A stretch of DNA of 64,000 nucleotides, from the NCBI RefSeq assembly GCF_030463535.1, contig NC_132892.1, forward strand, positions 35,621,426 to 35,685,425. Direction: 5' to 3'. The stretch is from Salminus brasiliensis. Taxonomy: Eukaryota; Chordata; Actinopteri; Characiformes; Bryconidae. Shown piece by piece: positions 47,984-60,944 of the stretch. Each line of letters opens with the position of its first letter. Position 1 is the stretch's first letter. Below the pieces are notes generated by a model. The model was not told where the DNA came from. It searched no databases and was given only the letters and a program-made list of their open reading frames with translations. The position numbers and the translations under genes were made by a program.

Positions 47984-48607
47984 TGTGATTTTGGCCTGAT
48001 TTCTTTTTAGTCCTTAACACTCCAAGGCTCATCACACACTAGGGAACTTCTGTACAGACTGGTGGGTCCCGGTTTACTGTTCAGGAATATGACTGTTTGT
48101 TCTACTGTAGGATCCATGACTGATGATAACTAGAACAGTACTGTAGGGTACAGTGAAGAAGTGTGGGCATAGTGGGGTCTAAGGGGTTAAGGTAGCTCTG
48201 GGTGCTCAAAACAGGGTGGACAAGACAGCTTTACTTGTTTGTTTTAGCTTCAAACATTAAGATGGACTGTTATTTTTGTATGTTTTTACTGCATTTCTAA
48301 AAGGTAAAACATTTTTTTTGCTGTTCAATGAATAAAATAAATAAAAGAACACAAGAATGATCTGTTAGACATTCAGTCTGTCTTATTACCTGAAGGTTAA
48401 TCGGCTCTTAGTCAAACCTGATATTTCTGTAATGAATGCAAGTTTTATTAGTAAAGCTGAATTTTTATTGTATCTGATTAAAGGGAGTGAGCTACCGTGA
48501 GAAACGCTGAAAGGAAGTGTTTTTAGGTTTGAACTGATGAACATCATCATAGTGTTAAGCTAATTAAGAGCAGCTATTGCAACAAAGTTAATTTATTTCA
48601 CTGAAAG
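47638..48607. other. Intergenic DNA, no gene seen
   Basis: Contains a third copy of the CTGTTTGGAGATCTGAGG flank at about 47733 without the minisatellite, and a (TG)n tract at about 47947-47976. No gene. Confidence 0.5.
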
Positions 48608-48862
48608 TTCAGCTGCTGTTTGGAGATCTGAGGTTTTTGTATGACAGTACAGGCACAGGTGTAGGTGTATGCACAGGTACAGGTGTATGTACAGGTGTAG
48701 GTACAGATATATGTACAGGTACAGGTGTAGGTACAGATATATGTATAGGTGCAGGTGTATGTACAGGTGCATGTGTGTACAGGTGTAGGTACAGGTACAG
48801 GTGTGGTGTGCAGATACAGGTGTATGTACAGGTGTGTGTATGTACAGGTGTGTAAATGTGTG
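48608..48862. repeat. GTACAGGTGTAG-type minisatellite, small copy near gene B
   Basis: A 0.22-kb version of the 46.8-kb array with both of the same flanks. It ends about 130 bp before the gene B ATG, so it lies in the proximal promoter. Confidence 0.94.
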
Positions 48863-48993
48863 TTTGTGCAGAGGTTGTGTAGTTGTTGTTTATGCTCCTA
48901 ATCATTAACCTGCTGACCGTCCCTTTAAATGGCGCTGCTCTACTGCTGTGCTGACTTCCCCTGCTCCACTGTGTTGTGTTCAGTCCCGCTAGA
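48863..48993 (+). promoter_or_regulatory. Probable promoter and 5' UTR of CYP3A gene B
   Basis: TATA-like TTTAAAT (about 48924) lies 70 bp before the ATG. The last 20 nt before ATG (TTCAGTCCCGCTAGA) match gene A. Confidence 0.4.
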
Positions 48994-51900
48994 ATGGCCT
49001 ATTTCTGGATCTTCTCCGCTGAAACCTGGGCTCTGCTGGTGCTGTTTATCAGCCTGCTGCTCCTGTAAGTATGAATTACTACTTTAATGATGATGATGAC
49101 AGTGGACGTCACAACATTTCTGCAAGTTTACGCATTTTAGATGAAACTTATTCTGAAAGAAATTTACCTTTTACAAGAAACATGATTTTTAGCAGATATT
49201 ACAAAATATGAGATTTATGAACTTTAAATCCTGGATTTCTGAGTGTATCTAATACTGCAGTTAAGATTGAACAGTTCACTTACGTTAAACTATTTGACTG
49301 CAATGAACAAACCTGAAAAAGGCAGGCAGTGTTTTAATTTAATAAGCTTCACATTTACAGAGTTTACATAGTGTTTCTGCTCCCCTCAACACTGTTAGAT
49401 AAACAGTGAACACCTGTTATGTTATCATGTCATCTCAAAGAGCAAACATTGCCAGCCTGTCCTTACATAAGCACTGAAAGTGCAAATCTGTAGAGCTCAG
49501 ACTGTAAGAAGAGTTTATTCAGAGCCGGGGGTTCGGAGTGAAACTGAGCTTTACTGTAGAGAAACTGACCCACTCTGATCTCTGTACAGTGGTGGTGAAT
49601 GAAAGCAGGCGTTGGTTGCCATGACTACAACACAGATACAACCCATAATTTATTTTCTATCCAAACCTACCAGTGAAGCTACATAAGTCTTATATGAAAT
49701 GATGATGGTAAAATAGTGAATAGAGAATCTGAACTAATGCAGTTCTCTTTAGGGACTACTTTCTGTAGCTGCACTACACCCTGCAGCATGTATCCCTCCA
49801 CCATTTTAATGATCTGGTTCTAAAAGCAGGTTCTAGAGCCGAGCTCTTCTCAGAACTCTGGTAGAACCGTGTCTCAGGCATCAGGCAGCGTCTTCATCAC
49901 CATTAGGTGAAGAACTTTCTGTGAGGAGCTTTTATTAGAGCTTCAGACGTCTGCTTCCCTTCACCTCCACTGTAGAACCACAGCTCTAACTGGAGGAGGT
50001 TATCTAGAACCCAGTGTTTCACACCAAACCCACCAAACCAAACAAGCTACCCCCAACACCTCACTCTGACTAAGTCTGTTCATGTGAGTGGTTTAATTAT
50101 GCAGATAATATTTGGTTTTAATGTGCAGGTATGGATGCTGGCACAACAGCTTCTTCAGAAAGTTGGGGATTCCTGGACCTAAACCTTATCCACTGCTGGG
50201 AAACATGCTCGAGTATAAAAAGGTGAGTTTATTCAGGAGTTAAGTTTTATTGTCACAAAACCTCTGAACTGTTTGTGTATTCAGTTATGATTTACTTACA
50301 CAGTCGTGTGCAAAAGTCAGTGCATCCATGTTGAAAAAGACATGATATAAAAGTCCTCCACAGAAAACTAAAATATGACGATATCAATTTATTTAGTAAA
50401 TGAAACATCATGTAATAGTTTGTAAAAGAAAAAAATATTTATAGAATTGTTACATATGTATTAATAAAAGCTTCAGTTTCAGCTGTTGACCATTTATTTT
50501 AAAAGTAATTATTTTATGTATAAAACATTCTTTAATATTTGGTTATTGCCGTCATCTATACTTATATATTTATAATCATAAGTTAAAGGTTAAAATATAC
50601 TTCACAAAGTGTTTAATCTCAGTAATTCTACACATTATCAAAAAACTAATTATTCAAAAACTAGATTAAAATTTTTTAAAAGATTAAACCATAATAAATA
50701 TTTGTAAAATAAATACCCAATAAATTGTATTCAATAAACAAATAAATATTAAATAAATAAATATTATTAAATAAAATAATAAATTACTAAAAACACACAC
50801 TACTAAATAAATAAATGTTATTAAATAAATATTACTAAATGAATATCCTTAAATAAATTGTTACTAATTAAGACATAAGCTTTATTAAATCAATGATGAA
50901 ACTTTATACAGTTATAAGATTCCTATGTTGTTTATCAGGATCTGTTATAATAAAGTGTAAATAAAACACAGCAGATGTGTTTAATTACGTGCAGTAAATA
51001 CCCAGCAGGAGTGTGCTGAGGTGTGCAGGAGTGTGTCTCTGTAGAGGATGTTCTTATCTACACTTCCATCATCACCTGGACTCCGATCACTGTGCTGTTT
51101 GTAGGGCTTCCATGCGTTTGATATGGAGTGCTATAAGAAGTATGGGAACATGTGGGGGTGAGTACTTTACTTACTCTTTACTTACTTTACTCTTATTTAC
51201 CTATTTGTTTACTTTGTTTGTTTGTTTGTTTAGGAAGGTAAATAATAATCCACATGCAGCCAAAACCTGTGAGATGAGGAATGAGGATCATCCTAGGGCA
51301 GCATAGGGGTTGAGGCAGGCCGCACGTGCAGAGGGACTTTATTAGGGCTACAGCAGTTCTCATCTTCAGGACAGGTGGAGGTCAGGAGAGTATGACTCAG
51401 GTGAACCCATGATCCAGGTCAGGGAACAGAACCAGACACCTCAGAGACTGGTGAGATCAATAACAACAACTTCACCAAGAGCACCAACACTGAGGAGCGT
51501 GAGAGGAGTTCTAATCAGCTCCTTTAATGAGCAGCACCTGTGTGAGCCTCAGGTGAGGGGCGGAGCTAATATTACCTGTGCATGAGCTCCCCACTGAGTC
51601 CAGCAGAGGGAGACATTAGATGCAACATTTTATTCTGTTCTACAAACAAAACCTCATTTACAAACCAGTAAAACCAGTAAGACCAGTGACATCAGTGAAA
51701 CCAGTGAAATCAGTGAAACCAGTGAAACCAGTGACACCAGTGAAACCAGTGAAATCAGTAAAACCAGTGACCCAGTGAAACCAGTGACACCAGTGAAATC
51801 AGTGAAAACAGTGACACCAGTGAAACAAGTGACACCAGTGAAACAAGTGACACCAGTGAAATCAGTGAATTTAGTGAAATCAATGAAACCAGTAAAACCA

Positions 51901-54007
51901 GTGAAATCAGTGAAACCAGTGAAATCAGTGACACCAGTTACACCAGTGAAATCAGTGAAACCAGTGAAATCAGTGAAACCAGTGAAACCAGTGAAATCAG
52001 TGAAACCAGTGAAATCAGTAAAACCAGTGACCCAGTGAAACCAGTGACACCAGTGAAATCAGTGAAAACAGTGACACCAGTGAAACAAGTGACACCAGTG
52101 AAACAAGTGACACCAGTGAAATCAGTGAATTTAGTGAAATCAATGAAACCAGTAAAACCAGTGAAATCAGTGAAACCAGTGAAATCAGTGAAACCAGTGA
52201 AACCAGTGAAATCAGTGAAAACAGTGAAACCAGTGAAATCAGTGAAACCAGTGAAATCAGTAAAACCAGTGACCCAGTGAAACCAGTGACACCAGTGAAA
52301 TCAGTGAAAACAGTGACACCAGTGAAACAAGTGACACCAGTGAAACAAGTGACACCAGTGAAATCAGTGAATTTAGTGAAATCAATGAAACCAGTAAAAC
52401 CAGTGAAATCAGTGAAACCAGTGAAATCAGTGACACCAGTTACACCAGTGACACCAGTGAAACCAGTGACACCAGTGAAACCAGTGAAAACAGTGAAATC
52501 AGTGAAACCAGTGACACCAGTGAAACAAGTGACACCAGTGAAAACAGTGAAATCAGTGAAACCAGTGACACCAGTGACACCAGTGAAACAAGTGACACCA
52601 GTGAAAACAGTGAAATCAATGAAACCAGTAAAACCAGTGACACCAGTGAAATCAGTGAATTTAGTGAAATCAGTGAAACCAGTGAAAACAGTGAAATTAG
52701 TGAAACTTGTGAAACCAGTAAAACCAGTACAACTAGTGAAAACAGTGAAACCAGTGAAACCAGCTGGTTTATGTGCTGGGTGCTCTGTTTGCGGTGTTTC
52801 TGTACATTAGGAATCTAATTTAGTGAATGTTTTTCAGGATTTTTGACGGGAGGGAACCTGTGCTCGCCATTATGGACAAAACCATCATTAAAGCCATCCT
52901 TGTTAAAGAGTGCTACACCTACTTCACCAACAGGAGGGTAAGGGCGGGGTGATTAGCCACAGGTGATCTGTATTACAGGTGTGTTTTGGATCATTATGCT
53001 GCTGTAGAAGCCATCCTCTTTCAGCTCCAGCCTTTTAACGGATGGTTTGACGTATTTATTGCAGTATTTTTTTGGGAAAGCTGACACTGGCAGCAGCACA
53101 ACCCCGGACACCATACATCCACCCCCAGGCTTCACAGTTGGCAGGGTGTTCTTTTCACTAACCACCGTTCCTTCTTTTCTACAGAGTTCTGTCGCGACCT
53201 AATCCGTCCACAGTCCTCCTTTCCCGACTCCCCTGGTTTCTCTAGATGTTCTGTAGCAAATGGTCGCAGTTTAGGTTCCCTTAGGTTCCTGAAGACGATG
53301 CTAATGTCAGACCCACAGGTTCTCAGCAGGCGTACCAGCACACAATGTACCAGCTCTCTCCAGGAAGATCTTCCAGATCTCATCTTGACCTCCACAGAAT
53401 CCCTGAACTGCTGGGTCTTAATAACAGTCCATAGCACTGGATGATCGGTCACCCTCGTTTTCGGACTCTGACCAGCGGCTCAGAGGAGCTCATGCCTGAT
53501 GTTTGGTCTGGATCGATCATTATGTAACTGAGTTAGGATTTACTGTGTTACTGTTTGATGAGCTAGAGAGGCTGTGTTTGAATGTGTGTGTGTGAGTGTG
53601 TGTGTGTGTGTGTGTTTAACCCTCCTGTTTGGGCTTTAATATTAATGTTAATAGAATGTTAATATTAGTGTCACTGCTAATGCTAACGCTGCTGTTATGA
53701 GTGTTAAAGCTCGTAGTTCAGCTGTGGTTCTGCTCATTCTGTGAACATGACCTTTAACCCTGTGGTCAGGATATCGGTCTGAATGGGGAGATGTACGACG
53801 CCCTGTTTGTTGTGAAAGACGAGGATTGGAAGAGAATCCGGAGCATCCTCTCCCCCTCCTTCACCAGCGGCAGACTGAAGGAGGTGGGGATTCACCTTAA
53901 TTAATGTTCATTAACACAGGACTGGATATCTGTCTCCTACTGGATGATCTGGTGTTAATGTCTGTTATTTAACGTCACCTTATTTTACAGTGCGGAAAAA
54001 AAAAAAT

Positions 54008-54045
<38 letters not shown>

Positions 54046-57000
54046 CAACTTTTTTAGAATTTTTATTACAACTATATTTCTGATTATAAACATATTTTAT
54101 CAAGTAGATATTTTTAATAACCATATTTTCGTATTTATGACCATATTTTAATATTTTATCATTTTAATTATAACCATCTTTTTTCATTATAAATATAGTT
54201 TAATTATATATATATGACCATTTTTTTGTATTTAAAACTATATTTTTAGTTATAACCATATTTGATGTATTTATGACCGTGTCTTAATTATAACTATAAT
54301 TGTATAAATGTATTTTTTGTATAAATATATTCTAATAACTACATACTTTATTTAGAACCATATATTTTGTATTTATTACCATATTTTTTGTAACAATATT
54401 TATATTTAGAGCTTTCCTTTTTTATTTAGAACCATATTTCATGTTTTATTTATTTGTTCATAATCCAATCTAATGTGACTGACAGAGTTTGATGATAAAT
54501 GGGAGAAATGTGGACGTAAATTCACGTGTTTCTGTAGATGTTTGGCATCATGAAGATACACACAAACAATTTAGTTAAAAACCTGGAGAAGACGAGGAAG
54601 AACAGAGAGGAGATTGTAGCTAAAGAGTAAGTTTTATTCCTGTTTTTATTCATATTCTTTATAATAAAGCTCATATTGTAGCTGTTTTAAATCAGCTGGA
54701 CGTGTTTATTCTAATATTAGATTATCTAATATTCTCACAGGAATCTCAAACTGAGATGAGATTAGAAATTTAGAATCAGATTAAGGATCATATTTAGGAT
54801 AAAATATTTAGATCAGATTTAGGATCAGATATTTAAATCAGATTTAGGATCAGATTTAAGATAAAGATATTTAGATCAGATTTAGGATCAGATATTTAGA
54901 TCAGATTTAGGATCAGATTTAAGATAAAGATATTTAGATCAGATTTAGGATCAGATATTTAGATCAGATTTAGGATCAGATATTTAGATCAGATTTAGGA
55001 TCAGATTTAAGATAAAGATATTTAGATCAGATTTAGGATCAGATATTTAGATCAGATTTAGGATCAGATATTTAGATCAGATTTAGGATCAGATTTAAGA
55101 TAAAGATATTTAGATCAGATTAAGGATCAGATATTTAGATCAGATTAAGGATCAGATATTTAGATCAGATTTAGGATCAGATTAAGGATCAGATATTTAG
55201 ATCAGATATTTAGATCAGATTTAGGATCAGATTTAAGATAAAGATATTTAGATCAGATTAAGGATCAGATATTTAGATCAGATTAAGGATCAGATATTTA
55301 GATCAGATTTAGGATCAGATTAAGGATCAGATATTTAGATCAGATATTTAGATCAGATTTAGGATCAGATTTAAGATAAAGATATTTAGATCAGATTAAG
55401 GATCAGATTTAGGATCACTGTACTTGCTGATAAATCTGTAGTCTGATGGTGTGGGGTGTAGAGTGCAGTGGACCACTGCAGCTGATCTGATGGCGGTTCC
55501 TCAGTTCTGTAAAGTGAACACTCTAAAAGCTGGGTCTGGGTTCTGTTCTGAACCTCTGCATCAGAGTGCAGCGTTCTCCCTGTGGTTCTAACCTGGGTTC
55601 TGTGTGTCCAGGCTGTTCGGAGCGTACAGTATGGACGTGATAACCAGCACGGCGTTCAGCGTCGACATCGATTCTCTCAACAACCCAGACGACCCGTTCA
55701 TCACCAACATCAAGAAGATGCTGAATTTTAATTTCCTCACTCCCGTGTTCCTCCTGGCAGGTATCGATACTCCACTTTACTGAGGAAATGATAATTACTC
55801 ATTACCAGAATAAATACTTCATTACAATTAAGCCCAAAACAGTACTCTCTTACAAATGCTGGTTCTAGATGTCTAAGCGTACGTCTGTAGAACCTGGAGT
55901 AGAGTTCTTATACTTCTATATTATGAAATAGCTCAATTTTGGGAAGATGGACATGCCTGAAGCCCCTCCCCTCAATCTGCCATGCTTTATTCTCCATCAG
56001 GACGCTTTTGCTCCCCAACACCACCCCGTCACATCCCTTCAGCTCAGCTCTGCCACCCCCCCCCCTCCCCCCACCTCCAGCCCAAAGTCCTTCAGGTTCT
56101 CCTCCCTCTCTCACAGTCTCCTCCCACTTTATCATATGCAGATAGCATGGTCCCAACTAGCTAATTATCCGCTGAATGGTGAGAGTGTGGTGAGAGAACC
56201 CTGATCTAGAACGTTCCTGTGTTCTGTTCCAGTGATGTTCCCCGTCATCGTGCCCCTGCTGGAGAAAGTGAAATACTCCTTCTTCCCCAAATCGGTGTCT
56301 GAGTTCTTCCTCAGCTCCCTGCAAAAGATCAAAGCCGACCGAGTGGCCAAGGATCACAAGGTACATTCAAGAGACATGCAAACGTTTGGGAACCCCAAGA
56401 GAACTTTTACCAAGATCTGTCTTAATGAGCTCGTTAGCGCTACGGCTTGCTCACCTCGTTAAGAAAGATCTGCTGATGCAGACTTCAAAGCTTTATAAAA
56501 CCTATGACTCCTCAAACCTCGTCCAATCAGCAGCCATGAGCTCCTCTAAGCACTCTGTCCATTAACATAACTGATGTCCACGGAGCAGAGTCCAGTGAAA
56601 GGCAAATAAAGAAAGCCATATAGCAACACCATAGCAACCATATGTGATTCCATAGCAACCACCAAGCAACCACATAGCAACTTCATAACAACCACCTAGC
56701 AACCACTTAGCAACATCATAGCAACCACCTGTGATAGCAGAGCAATGCCATAGTAATCACCTTGCAACCACTTAGCAACTTCATAGCAACCACCTAGCAA
56801 CCACTTAGCAACATCATGGCAACCTTATGTGATACTGTAGCAACCACCTTGCAACCACTTAGCAGCATCAAAGCAACCATCTGTGATAGCAGAGCCACAC
56901 CATAGCAACTACCTAGCAACCACTTAGCAACATCAAAGCAACCATCTGTGATAGCAGAGCCACACCATAGCAACCACCTAGCAATCACTTAGCAACTTCA

Positions 57001-59291
57001 TAGTAACCACCTAGCAACCACTTAGCAACATCATAGCAACCACAGGTGATAACAGAGCAACGCCATAGCAATCACCTAGCAACCACTTAGCAACAACATA
57101 GTAACCTTATGTGATGCCATAGCAATGACCTAGCAACCACATAGCAACTTCATAGCAACCACCTAGCAACCACTTAGCAACATCATAGCAAACCTCTGTG
57201 ATAGTAGAGCAACACCATAGCAACCACTTAGCAACAACATAGCAACCACTTAGCAACACCATAACAACCACCTAGCAACCACTTAACAACACCATAGCAA
57301 CCACCTAGCAACCACTTAACAATATCATAGCAACCACCTGGGATATTATAGATACCATATAATAACATCCTAGAAACTGCTTCAGGGTGGGAACCACTTC
57401 AGCTGCACTGCTGTCGTGTGTCTCCTTTAGGAAATTAACGTTTCTAATTTAAATAGTTGTTTTTAGTTCAAAGTTAAAATGTTAACATTAAAACTTTTGG
57501 GCGTCTGCAGTGTCCACCTACTGCTCCTATTCCCTCTGAGCTTTAAGCAGATATAATAAAGTCAGAACATTAGTAAGTAAGTAGTCCAGAATGGTGTCTG
57601 AGTTCAACCTAAATGTAAATTTAAGATCAGATTCTGATCATCTCGTGTGGGTTGTTGGGTCTTCAGGACCTGTGGAGGAATAATGTGTTTTCTGTCCTTC
57701 CTGTAGAGCAGAGTGGACTTCTTGCAGCTAATGGTGGATTCTCAGACAGCAGAAGATCAGGAAGGAGATACGATGAAGAAAGGTGATGAGTTTAATTATC
57801 CAAAAGTGAGAACGTCCTATAGAGAGATTACATCAGGACTGATCCATACGCTTGGGGGGGGGGCACCCTGCTAACTGTGAAGCATGGGGGAGGATGTATC
57901 ATGATTAGGGGCTGTGTTGCTGTCTGAAACATTAAAAAGGAAAGGAAGGATTCCACAAAATATGCAAATGTTGCAAAATGACATAAAAGGGTTGGACGGA
58001 CACGCCCTCAGTGCTGTGTTAATGGACACATACTAAATGACAGTACTGTTTATCACTGTAGGTCTGAGTGATCATGAGATCCTGTCCCAGGCCATGATCT
58101 TCATCTTCGCTGGTTACGAGACGAGCAGCAGCACCCTGTCCTTCTTCTTCTACAACATCGCCACAAACCCTGAGACCATGAAGAACCTTCAGCAGGAGAT
58201 CGACCAGACCTTCCCCAATAAGGTAGCTACCACTCCACCGACACCACAGACACTTTTTTCAGTTGCACCCATTGCTGACACAGATGTGCAAATGCACACA
58301 CACACATACACAGCTTGTCTAGTCCCTGTAGAGAAGTACTGCCAATAGAATAGGACCATCTGGAGCAGATCAACATCATGAACCTACTGGCTCCATGCTG
58401 CCTAATAATGCCAGGTGTGGGCTAGAGGGGTATAAAGCCCCCCAGCATTGAGGAGCTGTGGAGCAGTGGAAGCAATGGTGCAATGGTGTTCTCTGGAATG
58501 ATGGTGGAGGAGCTCCATCCAGTACTCTTGCATGGGATGAGTAACGCTCTTGTCACTGAATGCAATCAAATCCTCACCTCAGAGACAGTTACTCAAACTG
58601 AGCAGGTGTCCCAATACTTTTGTCCATTAAGTGTACAAGGTTTTATGAGTTAAGAGCTTTAGTCCACACACACTAATAACTGACCGTATGTCCAGTGCAC
58701 TGCCTGTCTGCTCCTGCTAGCGCTGATGGTGTCCTGTTTTCCGGCCTGTAGACTCCGGTTCAGTACGACGCAGTGATGAACATGGAATATCTGGACGCTG
58801 CCCTGAACGAGTCGATGAGGTTGTACCCTGTTGTCGCCCGGCTAGAAAGAGTCTGCAAGAAAACCGTGGAGATTAGCGGCCTCACCATACCCCAGGGAAC
58901 CTCCATCATGATACCTGTATTTCCCCTCCAAAGAGACCCTGAGTACTGGCCTGACCCGGACACCTTTAACCCTGAGAGGTACAGACTCAGACCGGCCCTG
59001 TTACTGCCCCTTTATGACTGCTATATGCAAATAAGCCATTTCTGATTAGCTGCCATATTCTGAAGGGCTGAAGGGTGGGGCTCATCTGCTGTATGCTTTT
59101 AATAAGCCATGTTGCCTCTCCTTTGCAGATTCACTAAGGAGAATAAGGAGAGTGTGGACCCCTATGTGTACATGCCTTTCGGAGCTGGACCCAGAAACTG
59201 CATCGGAATGAGGTTTGCTCTTCTGACCATGAAGCTGGCCATCGTAGAGATACTGCAGAGATTCGACGTCAATATTGCTGATCCAACTCAG
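48994..59291 (+). CDS. cyp3a: Cytochrome P450 CYP3A-type (gene B), exons 1-12
   Basis: Second predicted microsomal P450 of the cluster. Twelve GT-AG exons in phase give 475 aa: 48994-49064, 50129-50222, 51105-51157, 52838-52937, 53770-53883, 54538-54626, 55612-55760, 56233-56360, 57707-57782, 58062-58222, 58752-58978, 59129-59291. Exon lengths equal those of gene A except exon 9, which is two codons shorter. PGPKP hinge, I-helix AGYETSSS (from about 308), ExxR as ESMR (365-368), PERF and haem loop [10 protein letters not shown] with Cys445 are intact. Exons 2, 4, 5, 6 and 8 differ clearly from gene A, including the region after the B helix that helps set substrate choice in this family. Exons 1, 7 and 12 are nearly identical to gene A in parts. 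The final exon (about 41 codons in gene A) is not found before the window ends. Intron 12 is tandem repeat to the edge, so the gene is either continued beyond 64000 or broken. Confidence 0.92.
49490..50085. repeat. Second copy of the 580-bp repeat, gene B intron 1
   Basis: Matches 3675-4255 in the same orientation, with small indels (shorter GAT run, extra AAACCAAACAAGC near the end). Confidence 0.85.
51180..51650. other. Gene B intron 3, non-repeat part
   Basis: Possible transposon debris (GGACTTTATTAGGGCTACAG, CAGCTCCTTTAATGAGCAGC), but no family is recognised with confidence. Confidence 0.35.
51655..52772. repeat. 9-bp/18-bp minisatellite, gene B intron 3
   Basis: Runs of AACCAGTGA, ATCAGTGA and CACCAGTGA nine-base words. 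A higher-order unit of about 240-260 bp starts near 51775, 52035 and 52277, each opening CCCAGTGAAACCAGTGACAC. Open frames reading KPVKSV are artefacts of the 9-bp period. Confidence 0.96.
52970..53460 (-). mobile_element. Tc1-like transposase remnant, gene B intron 4
   Basis: Minus-strand reading gives [15 protein letters not shown], a degraded form of the Tc1-family VKHGGG block, in a frame that continues to about 52960. Upstream minus-strand sequence to 53452 may be the N-terminal part. It is interrupted and not functional. Confidence 0.65.
54000..54480. other. Gene B intron 5, AT-rich part
   Basis: Includes (ATT)n at about 54012-54043 and a degenerate series of ACCATATTTT-type words (54060-54450). 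No other feature was found. Confidence 0.6.
54765..55420. repeat. 25-bp minisatellite, gene B intron 6
   Basis: Units of AGATATTTAGATCAGATTTA with GGATC, mixed with a longer variant containing TTTAAGATAAAG. A block of about 115-140 bp repeats several times (compare 55080-55200 with 55235-55375). Confidence 0.95.
56610..57375. repeat. AGCAACCAC-type minisatellite, gene B intron 8
   Basis: Units built from CATAGCAACCACCTAGCAAC and CACTTAGCAACATCATAG with a less frequent TGTGATAGCAGAGC insert. About 0.77 kb of degenerate tandem repeat. Confidence 0.95.
57838..57965 (+). mobile_element. Tc1-like transposase fragment, gene B intron 9
   Basis: Plus-strand frame reads [18 protein letters not shown], the conserved VKHGGGS(V/I)M(V/I)WGC block of Tc1-family transposases. 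Only this fragment remains, next to a G-run at 57852-57862. Confidence 0.75.
58255..58637 (+). mobile_element. MITE-like element, copy 5
   Basis: Shares TATAAAGCCCCCCAGCATTG, CTCCATCCAGTACTCTTG and the right end GTGTCCCAATACTTTTGTCC with copies 1-4. The left terminus is missing. It lies in gene B intron 10. Confidence 0.85.
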
Positions 59292-59303
59292 GTCAGATCA
59301 TCT

Positions 59304-60944
59304 AAAGCTCACTCCTCAGTGTATATCACAATACCTACATTTAGAGCATCTCACCCTCATGAGAGACTGTAGCTCCGCCTCCTCAGTGTATATCACAATA
59401 CCTACATTTAGAGCGTTATTAATATTCACCCTAATGAGAGACTGTAGCTCCGCCTCCTCAGTGTATATCACAATACCTACATTTAGAGCGTCATTAATAT
59501 TCACCCTAATGAGAGACTGTAGCTCCTCCTCCTCAGTGTATATCACAATACCTACATTTAGAGTGTTATTAATATTCACTCTAATGAGAGACTGTAGCTC
59601 CTCCTCCTCAGTGTATATCACAATACCTACATTTAGAGCGTTATTAATATTCACTCTAATGAGAGACTGTAGCTCCTCCTCCTCAGTGTATATCACAATA
59701 CCTACATTTAGAGCGTTATTAATATTCACCCTAATGAGAGACTGTAGCTCCGCCTCCTCAGTGTATATCACAATACCTACATTTAGAGCGTTATTAATAT
59801 TCACCCTAATGAGAGACTGTAGCTCCGCCTCCTCAGTGTATATCACAATACCTACATTTAGAGCGTTATTAATATTCACCCTAATGAGAGACTGTAGCTC
59901 CGCCTCCTCAGTGTATATCACAATACCTACATTTAGAGCGTTATGAATATTCACCCTAATGAGAGACTGTAGCTCCACCTCCTCAGTGTATATCACAATA
60001 CCTACATTTAGAGTTATTAATATTCACCCTAATGAGAGACTGTAGCTCCGCCTCCTCAGTGTATATCACAACACATACATTTAGAGCGTTATGAATATTC
60101 ACCCTAATGAGAGACTGTAGCTCCGCCTCCTCAGTGTATATCACAACACATACATTTAGAGCGTTATTAATATTCACCCTAATGAGAGACTGTAGCTCCT
60201 CCTCCTCAGTGTATATCACAATACCTACATTTAGAGCGTTATTAATATTCACCCTAATGAGAGACTGTAGCTCCGCCTCCTCAGTGTATATCACAATACC
60301 TACATTTAGAGCGTTATTAATATTCACCCTAATGAGAGACTGTAGCTCCGCCTCCTCAGTGTATATCACAATACCTACATTTAGAGCGTTATTAATATTC
60401 ACCCTAATGAAAAACTGTAGCTCCGCCTCCTCAGTGTATATCACAATACCTACATTTAGAGTGTCATTAATATTCACCCTAATGAGAGACTGTAGCTCCT
60501 CCTCCTCAGTGTATATCACAATACCTACATTTAGAGCGTTATTAATATTCACCCTAATGAGAGACTGTAGCTCCGCCTCCTCAGTGTATATCACAATACC
60601 TACATTTAGAGCGTTATTAATATTCACCCCTAATGAGAGACTGTAGCTCCTCCTCCTCAGTGTATATCACAATACCTACATTTAGAGCGTTATTAATATT
60701 CACCCTAATGAGAGACTGTAGCTCCTCCTCCTCAGTGTATATCACAATACCTACATTTAGAGCGTTATTAATATTCACCCTAATGAGAGACTGTAGCTCC
60801 GCCTCCTCAGTGTATATCACAATACCTACATGTAGAGCGTTATTAATATTCACCCTAATGAGAGACTGTAGCTCCTCCTCCTCAGTGTATATCACAATAC
60901 CTACATTTAGAGCATTATTAATATTCACCCTAATGAGAGACTGT
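59304..60944 (+). repeat. 75-bp minisatellite, gene B intron 12
   Basis: About 22 copies of a 75-bp unit (AGCTCCGCCTCCTCAGTG, TATCACAATACCTACATTTA, AATATTCACCCTAATGAGAG). Main variants are CCGCC/CCTCC and GCGTTATTAAT/GTGTCATTAAT. Because 75 is a multiple of 3, frames stay open on both strands; these are not genes. The array starts about a dozen bases after the exon 12 donor. Confidence 0.97.

Noticed and set aside
51775-52810. KPVKSV-type repetitive protein
   Set aside because: Product of a 9-bp minisatellite inside a P450 intron; it has no conserved domain or gene context.
53132-53452. 106-codon minus-strand gene
   Set aside because: It adjoins a recognisable degraded Tc1-like transposase block and has no independent support; treated as transposon remnant.
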